Assembly (NCBI GenBank): GCA_001298545.1
Contig: LJCX01000026.1
Location: 558,001 to 622,000, forward strand
Length of the DNA: 64,000 bases
Reading direction: 5' to 3'
From: Actinobacteria bacterium OV320
Lineage (GTDB): Bacteria; Actinomycetota; Actinomycetes; Streptomycetales; Streptomycetaceae
Positions 49,566 to 57,577 of this stretch are shown here, piece after piece; position 1 is the stretch's first letter; each line of letters starts with the position of its first letter. A model generated the notes under the pieces. The model was not told where the DNA came from. It made no database searches and was given only the letters and a program-made list of their open reading frames with translations. The translations under genes were made by a program, and so were the position numbers.

Positions 49566-50899
49566 GAGCGGTGCTCCGGGGAGGATGGGTGTTCCCCCTG
49601 CTCGTGCGAGGCCGAGAAGTTGGGGGAGGGCGGTTTGGGGACGAGGAACGCGTGGACGGTCCAGCCCCCGCGGGAGTTGGGGCCCGCGGTGACGGTGCCC
49701 TTGTACAGGGCGACGCGTTCACGCATGCCGACCAGGCCACGACCACTCCCGGTTTGGCGACGACTGGTTCCCGGATCACGGAGCGGTCCGTCGTCCTCCA
49801 CGGTGACGTGGAGGGCCTCCGGGCCGGAGGTGAGGGACACGCGGACGGAGGTGTCGGAGGCGGCGTACTTGACGGTGTTGGTCAGGGCCTCCTGGACGAT
49901 GCGGTAGACGGACAGCTGCAGACCCGGTGGCAGGCGTGTGAGGTCGCCGTGGGCGTCCAGGGTGACGGTGGGGCCCGCCGCACGGACGCGCTCCAGCAGT
50001 GAGTCGAGGTCGGTCAGACCGGGCTGTGGGGCGAGCGGTGCGTCGCCCGCTCCTTCGTTGTCCGCGCCGATGACGGCGAGAAGGCGACGCAGTTCGGCCA
50101 GGGCGTCACGTCCGCTGTCACTGATGATGCGGAGTGTCTGGGCGCCGCGTTCGGGTTTGGTCGCGGCGAGGGCGGCGGCGCCGTCGGCGAGGCCGACGAT
50201 GACGGAGAGGGTGTGCCCGAGGACGTCGTGCATTTCACGGGATACGCGGGCGCGTTCCTGCGCGGTGGCGAGGCGGGCCTGCTGGTCGCGTTCCTTCCTC
50301 AGGGTGTCGATGTAGGCGGTGGCCAGTCGGCTCAGCAGACCGAGCGCGGCGAACGCCGCCATCGCGGTCATCGCCAGCAGGGTCACGACCTCCGGCCGGG
50401 TGGCGTGCTCCAGCTGGCGGCCCCTCCAGAACACGGCGGCCCACGCGACGAGCTGCGCGGTGGTGACGATGACGGCGAGGGCCAGTTGGCGCGGGGTGCA
50501 GCGGCGGCCGACGTTGAAGAGGGCCACGACGCGTGCGGACTCGGAGCCGGTCATCACCCCCAGGGGGAGGGCTGCCACGGACGCGGCGGTGGTGAGCGCG
50601 AAGACGAGCATGGGCCGGCGCTCCCGCCACAGGAGGGGGACGGCGAAGGCGGCGATGAGTGCGACCTGCGCCGGTACGTCGCCCTTGTTGAAGGGGTTGA
50701 GGTAGGAGGTGGCGCCGAGCGCGGCGCAAAGAGCCGGAATCCCCCAGTGGCGGATCTTGGGGTGGGCTCGGTCGGCTCGCTGCAACGCGGCCAGCCGGAA
50801 GAGGACTGAGGCGATCACGCGCTGCTCGGAATCGCTGGCCAGGGTCTCCAGGGTCCGGTCTTTGCCCGGGCGGGGGGCGGGTGCGCCAGGCACGGTCAC
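49562..50899 (-). CDS. Sensor histidine kinase (HisKA_3 family)
   Basis: A 445-residue NarX/LiaS-type kinase. Four to five membrane helices lie between about residues 52 and 195 with very short outer loops, so the signal is probably sensed in the membrane. The dimerisation helix has ERARVSREMHDVLGHTLSVIVG with phospho-acceptor His224. The ATPase domain shows YRIVQEALTNTVKYAASD and the G-box SGRGLVGMRERVALYKG. GTG 50899 has GAAGGA upstream. It is coupled to the NarL-type regulator by an ATGA overlap and lies after the MMPL transporter gene on the same strand. Confidence 0.95.
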   Translation of the reverse strand: MTVPGAPAPRPGKDRTLETLASDSEQRVIASVLFRLAALQRADRAHPKIRHWGIPALCAALGATSYLNPFNKGDVPAQVALIAAFAVPLLWRERRPMLVFALTTAASVAALPLGVMTGSESARVVALFNVGRRCTPRQLALAVIVTTAQLVAWAAVFWRGRQLEHATRPEVVTLLAMTAMAAFAALGLLSRLATAYIDTLRKERDQQARLATAQERARVSREMHDVLGHTLSVIVGLADGAAALAATKPERGAQTLRIISDSGRDALAELRRLLAVIGADNEGAGDAPLAPQPGLTDLDSLLERVRAAGPTVTLDAHGDLTRLPPGLQLSVYRIVQEALTNTVKYAASDTSVRVSLTSGPEALHVTVEDDGPLRDPGTSRRQTGSGRGLVGMRERVALYKGTVTAGPNSRGGWTVHAFLVPKPPSPNFSASHEQGEHPSSPEHRS

Positions 50900-50923
50900 G
50901 GGGAGTCCTTCGCGGGTCGGGGG

Positions 50924-50960
50924 CCGCCCGCCGGTCCCGGGGGATTGGACCGGCGGGCGG
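50924..50960. terminator. Terminator between the MMPL and kinase genes
   Basis: CCGCCCGCCGGTCC (50924-50937) and GGACCGGCGGGCGG (50947-50960) are perfectly complementary over 14 bp with a nine-base loop. It lies 82 bp after the MMPL stop and just before the kinase start, so the transporter and the two-component genes are probably separate transcripts. Confidence 0.75.
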
Positions 50961-51041
50961 GGCTGGGGCGGCCGGTGGGAGGCGGCCGTTCCGGTTGTGG
51001 GTCGGGCGGTGGTCGGCAGCTGCGGCTACGACACGTCCCGG

Positions 51042-53672
51042 TCAGCGCTTGCGGAACATCTTCTTCCGTATCCCCTTCATCGTGCTGGCCTTCGGCTCGG
51101 TCATGTCGGCGGGCGGGGTGGCGTCACCGGTGCGTGCGAGACGCTGCTTGAACCTGGACAGTCCCAGATTCTCGCTGCGGAGCTTCGCACGACGGCTCGG
51201 CGTCGCCGTTTCGCCGGGGCCGTTGACGCCGGTGGAGGCGCTGTCCGAGGCTGGGTGGAACCCGGCACCTGTGTCTACGGGGGTCTCAGTGCCACCGTCG
51301 TCAGCGCGGCGCTGCACGAGCCCGGACAGTCCCCGGGGTCGGCCGTGGTGGTGTCGCGGAAGCGGCGACGTGAACGTGGTCGTGTCCGAGGCATCGGTGC
51401 CGGAGCCGCTGGTGAAGGCCTGCGGGTCGCTGTAGCTGCCTGGGCCCGTGTGGACCCAGGCGCCCACGCCGGCGAGTACGGGTTCGGGTGTGGTGCTCGC
51501 GCTGTCGGCGTCCAGCGTGTGGCGCAGCTTCTCGCCCTCGATATCCACGTTGGGCAGGGCTCGGTCGAGCCACCTGGGCAGGGCCCAGGCGCGGTGGCCG
51601 AGCAGGGCCAGCACCGCCGGGACGATGGTCATGCGGACCACGAAGGCGTCGAAGAGGACGGCGGAAGCGAGTCCCAGGCCGACCGACTTGATCAGTGCGG
51701 CGTCGTCGAGGAGGAACCCTGAAAAGACGGCGATCATGATGACCGCGGCGGCGGTGACCACCCGACCGCTGTGCCGGAAGCCCCCGATGACGGCCTGTGT
51801 GGGGGTGGCCCCGTGGACGTACTCCTCCCGCATCCGGGTGACGAGGAAGACCTCGTAGTCCATGGCGAGGCCGAAGACGACACCGATCAACAGGATGGGC
51901 AGCACGCTGACGATGGGTGCCGTCTGGTCGACGCCGAAGACATCCGCGAGCCAGCCCCACTGGAAGACGGCGACCAGGACGCCGAGGGTGGAGGCGATGG
52001 TGAGCAGGAAGCCGAGGGCGGCCTTGAGAGGGATCAGGATCGAGCGGAAGACCAGCAGGAGCAGGATCAGGGCCAGGCCGACGACGATGGCGAGGTAGGG
52101 AATGAGGGCCTGGGCGAGCTTGGTGGAGACGTCGATGTTGACGGCGGTGGCGCCGGTGACCATCAGGTCGGCGCCGGTGTCCTTCTGCAGGGCGGCGCTG
52201 TGGTCGCGGATGTCGCCGACCAGGTCCTTGGTGGCATGACTGGTCGGGGAGCTCTCCGGGACGACACCGATGATCGCGACGTCACCGGCCTCGTTGAAGG
52301 CCGCGTCGCGGACCGAGGCGACGTCGTCCAGCTTGCCGAGCACCGCGGTCGCGTCCGCGGCGGCGGCCTCGGGGTCGTCGCTGTCGCGGGCGTCGACGAC
52401 CACGGTCAGCGGGCCGTTGAAGCCCGGCCCGAAGCCCTTGCTGAGGGTGTCGTAGGCCAGGCGCTGGGTGCTGCCTGGGGGCTTCATGGAGTCGTCGGGC
52501 AGGGTCAGACGCAGTGACATGGCGGGGATGGCCAACAGTCCGAGGCCGATCACCGAGACGGCGAGGACCTTGACGGGGTTGCGGGTGACGAACTTGGCCC
52601 AGCGCACGCCCATCGACTCGCCCTCGCCGCGCTCCAGGGCCTTCATGCGGCGGGACAGCAGTTTGCCCTTCATGATCCGCATTCCGGCGAAGCCGAGCAG
52701 GGCGGGCAGCAGGGTCAGCGCGATCACCACGGCGACGGCGACGGCGAAGGCGGAGCCCAGGCCCATGGAGGTGAGCATCTGGATGCCGATGACGCTCAGT
52801 CCGGCCAGCGCGATGATCACAGTCAGGCCGGCGAAGACGACCGCGGAGCCGGCGGTGCCCAGGGCCCGTCCGCAGGCCTCTTCCGGGTCGTGCCCGTCGC
52901 GGATCTCGTTGCGGTAGCGGGACACGATGAACAGGGCGTAGTCGATCGCAACGGCCAGGCCCAGCATCAGTGCGAGCGCGGACGTCTGGGAGGCGATGTC
53001 GAAGAACTGGGTGGCGACGGTGATCGACAGGATGGCCGCACCCACGCCGAGGATCGCGGTGAGCAGGGGCAGCCCGGCGGCGATCAGCGATCCGAAGGTG
53101 ATCATCAGGGCGACGGCGGCGACGCCGAGACCGATCAGCTCGGCGGCCTTGCTGGCGGCTGTGTCGGCGACGGCATCGCCGCCCAGGCTCACCGTGATGC
53201 CGGCCTTCTCGCCCTGCTCCACGACAGCGGTCTGGACGTCGTGCGCGGCGTCACTGACGTCGGCCTCGGCGACCTTGTACGTCACCCCGGCGTAGCCGAT
53301 GGTGCCGTCCTTGCTGACCTGGCCGCTGGTGAAGGGGTCGGAGACGCTCGCTACCTGCGGCGACTTCTCCAGCTTCGCGACCAGCGACTCGACCGCGGCC
53401 TTGGTGGCAGTGGCGGTCAGCTTCTGCCCGTCGGGTGCTTCGAAAACGACCCGGGCTGAGGCGCCGCCGGCGGATGCCTGCGGGAACTCCTCGCCCAGCA
53501 GGTCGATGGCTTTCTGGGACTGGGTGCCGGGCAGCGTGAAGCTGTCCGAGGTCTTGCCGGTGGAACTCATGGCGCCCATGCCTACGGCGGCCAGGACTGC
53601 GATCCACAACACGAGGACGAGGCGTCGTCGCCGAAAGGCGAACCGTCCCAGTCGGTACAGAAAGGTGGCCAC
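51042..53672 (-). CDS. MMPL-family (RND) transporter
   Basis: An 876-residue membrane transporter of the MmpL type, which exports lipids, siderophores or drugs using the proton gradient. Two MMPL halves are visible, each with an outer domain and helices; ALALMLGLAVAIDYALFIVSRYRNEI and GVVFGLAMDYEVFLVTRMREEYVHG carry the conserved Asp-Tyr pairs of the proton relay. The last about 130 residues form a Ser/Thr-rich, low-complexity cytoplasmic tail ending in a Lys/Arg cluster (GIRKKMFRKR). GTG 53672 has GGGAG at six bases. The neighbouring kinase/regulator pair and the palindrome at 53797 suggest it is their target. Confidence 0.95.
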   Translation of the reverse strand: MATFLYRLGRFAFRRRRLVLVLWIAVLAAVGMGAMSSTGKTSDSFTLPGTQSQKAIDLLGEEFPQASAGGASARVVFEAPDGQKLTATATKAAVESLVAKLEKSPQVASVSDPFTSGQVSKDGTIGYAGVTYKVAEADVSDAAHDVQTAVVEQGEKAGITVSLGGDAVADTAASKAAELIGLGVAAVALMITFGSLIAAGLPLLTAILGVGAAILSITVATQFFDIASQTSALALMLGLAVAIDYALFIVSRYRNEIRDGHDPEEACGRALGTAGSAVVFAGLTVIIALAGLSVIGIQMLTSMGLGSAFAVAVAVVIALTLLPALLGFAGMRIMKGKLLSRRMKALERGEGESMGVRWAKFVTRNPVKVLAVSVIGLGLLAIPAMSLRLTLPDDSMKPPGSTQRLAYDTLSKGFGPGFNGPLTVVVDARDSDDPEAAAADATAVLGKLDDVASVRDAAFNEAGDVAIIGVVPESSPTSHATKDLVGDIRDHSAALQKDTGADLMVTGATAVNIDVSTKLAQALIPYLAIVVGLALILLLLVFRSILIPLKAALGFLLTIASTLGVLVAVFQWGWLADVFGVDQTAPIVSVLPILLIGVVFGLAMDYEVFLVTRMREEYVHGATPTQAVIGGFRHSGRVVTAAAVIMIAVFSGFLLDDAALIKSVGLGLASAVLFDAFVVRMTIVPAVLALLGHRAWALPRWLDRALPNVDIEGEKLRHTLDADSASTTPEPVLAGVGAWVHTGPGSYSDPQAFTSGSGTDASDTTTFTSPLPRHHHGRPRGLSGLVQRRADDGGTETPVDTGAGFHPASDSASTGVNGPGETATPSRRAKLRSENLGLSRFKQRLARTGDATPPADMTEPKASTMKGIRKKMFRKR

Positions 53673-53713
53673 GGATTACTCCCACAGGAGAAGAGATCGT
53701 TACGTGAGTGCGC

Positions 53714-53742
53714 GGGGTCGATCGACCCCTCATCTCAAGCTA
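53714..53742 (-). promoter_or_regulatory. MMPL promoter with start-site palindrome
   Basis: On the minus strand a TAGCTT -10 (53742-53737) is followed directly by the perfect 16-bp palindrome GGGGTCGATCGACCCC (53729-53714) covering the expected transcription start. The -35 is poor, as in activator-dependent promoters. The palindrome may be a repressor site or form a leader hairpin. Confidence 0.5.
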
Positions 53743-53796
53743 GGGGCGGTTTCTCGCGCTCCCTGCCTCCTGTGGGACCGAACCGTCGGGGTGCGG

Positions 53797-53814
53797 TTAG
53801 TACCCCGGTACTAA
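53797..53814. promoter_or_regulatory. Candidate NarL-type regulator operator upstream of the MMPL gene
   Basis: TTAGTACC-CC-GGTACTAA is an 18-bp palindrome with perfect eight-base arms and a two-base centre, the layout of LiaR/NarL-type operators. It sits about 55 bp upstream of the -10, a good position for an activator. The regulators at 48909 and 46722 are the candidates. Confidence 0.6.
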
Positions 53815-53862
53815 TGCCTCTCGTCCTTGTGGCACGGCGACCGGTGACCGGCGATGTGCTGG

Positions 53863-54840
53863 TCAGGGGCTGACGGTGATCAGTACCCGGCCTCGTGCGC
53901 CCGCGTCGACCCGGTCGTTGGCCTTGGCGATGTCCGCCAGCGGGAAGCGGTCGCCGATGTCGACGGTGAGGGCGCCGACCGCGGCCGCCGCGGTGAGGTC
54001 GCGGGCGGCCTGCCGCTTCGCCGCGGCCGGGAAGTCGTCACTGCCCAGCAGCCGCACGGTGACGTTGTTGAACAGCAGGGGCCAGAAAGGCAGTTCGGTG
54101 CGGTCGGCGTGGGTTCCGTAGGCGGCGATGACGGCGTCGAGCGCGGTGACCGCGTTGTCCAGGTCCGCGTTGGCCGACAGGGACACCTCGACGACGCGGT
54201 GCACGCCGTCGGGCGCGTACGAGCGGATCGCCGCCGCCGGGTCCCCGGAGTCCAGTGCGACGGCGTGGGAGACGACAGCCGGGTCGACGCCGTCCAGATC
54301 GCTGCTGCGGCGGACCGTGCCGATCACGGTGGCGCCACCCCAGCGGGCGAGTTGGGCAGCCAGGGAGCCGACGCCGCCGAGCACCCCGTGCACGAGCACG
54401 AGCCGGCCGTCGACCGGGCCGTCGGCGAACACCGCGCGGTGGGCGGTGATCCCGGGGATCCCCAGACTCGCGCCCAGCTCGTCGCCGAGGTGGCCGGGGA
54501 GCCGGACGGCCTGCTGGTCGGGTACGACGGTGTACTGGGCGGCGGTCCCGAAGGCGCGGTAGGACTGGGCGCCGTAGACCCATACCCGCTGCCCGACGCG
54601 GCGGGCGTCGACTCCCTCGCCCACCGCATCGATGACGCCGGCGGCGTCGCTGTGCGGGATCACGCAGGGGTAGGGCATCGAGGAGCCGAGCCAGCCGCGC
54701 CGCTTCTTGGTGTCTCCGGGATTGATCCCGGAGACGGTCACGCGGACGCGGACCTCGCCGGGGCCGGCCTGGGGGTCGGGCAACTCACCGACGTGCAGGA
54801 CGGCGGCGGGGCCCTGTTCGTCGTACCAGGACGCGAGCAT
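53863..54840 (-). CDS. NADPH:quinone oxidoreductase-like protein
   Basis: A 325-residue medium-chain reductase lacking the zinc ligands of alcohol dehydrogenase. Visible parts are VSGINPGDTKKRRG, PHSDAAGVIDAVGEGV and the Rossmann loop LVHGVLGGVGSLAAQLARW (about 148-166). This layout is that of quinone or enone reductases. The ATG is at 54840. It lies 25 bp after a PadR gene on the same strand, so it is probably co-transcribed with it and self-regulated. Only distantly similar to the enzyme at 10638. Confidence 0.93.
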   Translation of the reverse strand: MLASWYDEQGPAAVLHVGELPDPQAGPGEVRVRVTVSGINPGDTKKRRGWLGSSMPYPCVIPHSDAAGVIDAVGEGVDARRVGQRVWVYGAQSYRAFGTAAQYTVVPDQQAVRLPGHLGDELGASLGIPGITAHRAVFADGPVDGRLVLVHGVLGGVGSLAAQLARWGGATVIGTVRRSSDLDGVDPAVVSHAVALDSGDPAAAIRSYAPDGVHRVVEVSLSANADLDNAVTALDAVIAAYGTHADRTELPFWPLLFNNVTVRLLGSDDFPAAAKRQAARDLTAAAAVGALTVDIGDRFPLADIAKANDRVDAGARGRVLITVSP

Positions 54841-54865
54841 GGAAGTACCTCCGTGCCTTTCAGGA

Positions 54866-55390
54866 TTACGCGGGCGGCTGTTCGCCCAGCACTTCGCGGA
54901 GCCAGGTGCGTTCGGCGCGGCTGGTTGCGCGGGCGGCCAGGAGCATGCCGCGCCGGTAGGGGTCGGTGACCTCTTCGGCGCGCATCGGCCGCTCCCCGTC
55001 GTAGAAGAAGCTCGCCGGCTCCTCCAGGAAGGCGAGGCGCCGGCGCAGCACCGCGTGCTGTTCGGCGAGGTCAGGGAGAAGCGAGAGGAAGGACAGCACG
55101 GTGTAGAAGCGCGTGTGGTCGGTGATCTCGTGCTCGGCGGGCTTGCGCAGGCGTTCCAGCATGTCGGCGCGGCCGGCCTCGGTCAGGCTCAGTACGTAGC
55201 GGGCGGCGCCCGCGCGCGGGTCGGCCCGGCGTTCCAGCAGGCCCGCCTTGGCCAGGCGGTTGATGGCCGGGTAGAGACTGCCGTCGCTGACCGGGCGGGT
55301 GTAGCCGGTCAGGTGCGAGACACGGCGGCGCAGTTCATGACCCGGCAGGGGGCTTTCGGCGAGAAAGCCCAGGATGGCGAGTTCGAGCAT
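54866..55390 (-). CDS. PadR-family transcriptional regulator
   Basis: A 174-residue PadR repressor. The winged helix (ELAILGFLAESPLPGHELRRRV, SDGSLYPAINRLAKAGLLERR) is followed by the C-terminal helical domain (FLSLLPDLAEQHAVLRRRLAFLEE). It is the first gene of a unit with the quinone oxidoreductase and is divergent from an MFS transporter; a direct-repeat operator lies between them. A drug- or phenolic-responsive efflux and reduction system is a reasonable inference. Confidence 0.94.
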   Translation of the reverse strand: MLELAILGFLAESPLPGHELRRRVSHLTGYTRPVSDGSLYPAINRLAKAGLLERRADPRAGAARYVLSLTEAGRADMLERLRKPAEHEITDHTRFYTVLSFLSLLPDLAEQHAVLRRRLAFLEEPASFFYDGERPMRAEEVTDPYRRGMLLAARATSRAERTWLREVLGEQPPA

Positions 55391-55412
55391 GGAGCCATCG
55401 TCTCACAGTGCA

Positions 55413-55441
55413 CATCGAATCGATATTCGCATCGAATCGAT
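55413..55441. promoter_or_regulatory. Direct-repeat PadR operator
   Basis: CATCGAATCGAT occurs twice, at 55413-55424 and 55430-55441, with a 17-bp period, and each copy contains the palindrome ATCGAATCGAT-like core. It is much richer in AT than the surroundings and lies 22 bp before the padR start and 81 bp before the MFS start, so PadR probably controls both directions. Confidence 0.65.
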
Positions 55442-55522
55442 GTTACGGTCGACAGCTCTCAGCTCCTCCCCGCAAGCGCGCCCCGCCCTGAGCGTCGCCG
55501 AACTCCCCGAGAGCCCAGAACC

Positions 55523-56845
55523 ATGGATCTTCACTTGCCTTGCGCCGCTTCCCCCTCGCCGGTGGCGTCGCCCGCCCTGTCGCGTGCCTCCATGGGGGTG
55601 GCGGCGTTTTCGACGGTCGTCGAGTGGTACGACTTCACGCTGTACCTGTTCATGACCACCGTTCTGTCCCGGGTGTTCTTCGGCTCGGGCGCCTCGTCCG
55701 TCCTCACGACTCTCGCGGTCTTCGCCGTCGCCTACGTGATGCGCCCGCTCGGCGCGCTGGTGTTCGGTCACATCGGGGACCGGCTGGGGCGGCGCAGGGT
55801 CCTGCTGGCATCGATGGCGGTGATGACTGTGGCCATGCTGGTCACGGCTCTTCTGCCCACGCGCGAGCAGATCGGCTCCGCGGCGGGTGTGGTGCTGTTG
55901 CTGCTGCGCTGTGTCATGGGCTTCTCGGTGGGCGGCGAGTACACCGGTGTCATGACCTACCTCGTCGAAGGCGCCCCGCCCCGGAGGCGCGGGCTGGTGG
56001 CGTCCCTGGCCTCCGCCGCCAGCGAGGTCGGCGCGCTGCTGGCCGTCGGCGTGGCCGCGCTGACCACCGCGCTCACGAGCGGTCCGGCGCTGGACTCCTG
56101 GGGCTGGCGCATCCCGTTCCTCTTCGGCGCCCTGCTTGCGGCGGGCACCCTGATAGCGCGCTCCACCATGCAGGAGTCCCCGGCGTTCGAGGAGCTCAAG
56201 CAGGCACGCGCCACGGACCGGGCCCCGTTGCGGCGGACCCTGCGAGGCCAACGCCCTGCCCTGTGCCGGACGTTCACGATCTCCGCGCTGGGCTCCATCA
56301 CCTACTACGTGGGCATCACCTACGTCCCCACCTATCTGACGGCTGTGGGCGGCTTCGCGGAAAGCGACGCCCTCTGGCTTGCGACCATCGCCTCGGTCGC
56401 GGTCATCGTCATCACGCCCTTCGCCGGTGCGATGGCGGACCGCGTCGGACGACGGCCCACACTCGTGCTCTTCGCCGTTCTGTCGCTGGTCCTGCCGGTG
56501 TCGATGTTCGCGTTCATGACGCGCGGGCATGCAGCGCTCGCACTCACCGGGGCAGTGGTCCTGGCGCTGGTGGCGGTCGGGGTCAGCGCCGTGGGCGCCT
56601 CCTCCGCTCCGGAGCAGTTCCCGGTCGAGGGCCGGCTGAGCGGTCTCGCTGTGGGGACAGTCGCCACGACGATCTTCGGCGGTCTCACCCCGTACCTTTC
56701 CCAGGCCCTGGTCGACAGCACCGGCTGGCGCCTCGTCCCCGGTGTCATGGTCGCCGCCGTCGCCCTCCTGGCCCTGCCGATCCTCTGGCGCCTGCCGGAG
56801 ACGGCATCGGCACGGCTGGTCATGGCCGACAGGGCCACAGGCTGA
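55523..56845 (+). CDS. MFS transporter, metabolite:H+ symporter (MHS) type
   Basis: A 440-residue twelve-helix transporter. The MHS signature is present as STVVEWYDFTLYLFM near the N-terminus, the loop 2-3 motif as GHIGDRLGRRRVLLAS, GFSVGGEYTGVMTYLVEGAP in helix 4-5, and the second-half copy as GAMADRVGRRPTLVL. Relatives import dicarboxylates, shikimate, proline or similar. ATG 55523 was chosen as the first codon giving the family N-terminus; the ribosome binding site is weak. It is divergent from the PadR gene and probably repressed by it. Confidence 0.93.
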   Translation: MDLHLPCAASPSPVASPALSRASMGVAAFSTVVEWYDFTLYLFMTTVLSRVFFGSGASSVLTTLAVFAVAYVMRPLGALVFGHIGDRLGRRRVLLASMAVMTVAMLVTALLPTREQIGSAAGVVLLLLRCVMGFSVGGEYTGVMTYLVEGAPPRRRGLVASLASAASEVGALLAVGVAALTTALTSGPALDSWGWRIPFLFGALLAAGTLIARSTMQESPAFEELKQARATDRAPLRRTLRGQRPALCRTFTISALGSITYYVGITYVPTYLTAVGGFAESDALWLATIASVAVIVITPFAGAMADRVGRRPTLVLFAVLSLVLPVSMFAFMTRGHAALALTGAVVLALVAVGVSAVGASSAPEQFPVEGRLSGLAVGTVATTIFGGLTPYLSQALVDSTGWRLVPGVMVAAVALLALPILWRLPETASARLVMADRATG

Positions 56846-57002
56846 CCGCTACTGGCCCTGGTCGGCGTTGGCCGAGGGGCCCACGCCGGACGGATCTGCT
56901 GGCGTGTCCGGCGCTGCGCCCGAGGCGTCGGACAGTTGCCGCGGAATGAGTGATGGAGAAATAGTGAATACCTATGGATGGCAAAGGGTTTGGTGACTGC
57001 GG

Positions 57003-57530
57003 TTAGCCCAACACGTTGCGGCAGTGCGCCCATGCCGACTCCGACAGCAGTGGGCGCCACCGGGCGAACAGGCTGAGCAGGCTGGCGCCGCGCTCAGTTC
57101 GGATCTCCGGACTGAGCGCGGCGAGATCCAGCTCGTTGGCGGCGGCCAGCTCGGCGAGATCCCGACGCTGGCCGATATTTGGTTGGACTCTGGCACCGGT
57201 GAATCGGTCGAGGAGCATCGCGTCATCCTCGGCAAGCGTCCGATAGGTGGCCTTGCGGTCGCAGGAGGCGTACAGGTAGACGAGCGTCTCGGCGTCTGCT
57301 CCGATCGCCTCTACCAAGTCTGCTCGATGTTCCAAGTCCAGCAGTGGGACCGGAAACCCGTCGGTGCCGTAGAAGGCATGGCACAAACCCGCAGCCCGCA
57401 GGGCCGGGTGACCTTCCCACGAGGCGAGCAGGGCTTCGACCCTCTTGAGGTGGGCGAGCAGGGTGCCGCCGGGGTGCTCGATCCCTTCGGCGTTCGCGTC
57501 CTTCAACATCTTCAGTGCCTTCGCGGTCAT
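57003..57530 (-). CDS. DUF6817-type protein
   Basis: A 175-residue soluble protein. HPGGTLLAHLKRVEALLASW followed by LCHAFYGTDGFP resembles an HD-like helical domain with His residues that could bind metal, as in the DUF6817 family. Later ADAETLVYLYASCDR and LLSLFARWRPLL are also family-like. Members are scattered in plants and bacteria and lack a known function. It ends in TAA and starts at ATG 57530, about 50 bp from the left end of the IS256 element. Confidence 0.8.
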   Translation of the reverse strand: MTAKALKMLKDANAEGIEHPGGTLLAHLKRVEALLASWEGHPALRAAGLCHAFYGTDGFPVPLLDLEHRADLVEAIGADAETLVYLYASCDRKATYRTLAEDDAMLLDRFTGARVQPNIGQRRDLAELAAANELDLAALSPEIRTERGASLLSLFARWRPLLSESAWAHCRNVLG

Positions 57531-57577
57531 CGCGGCACCATCCGCCCTTCACGATTTCACCGTGGCTACGACTTGCC

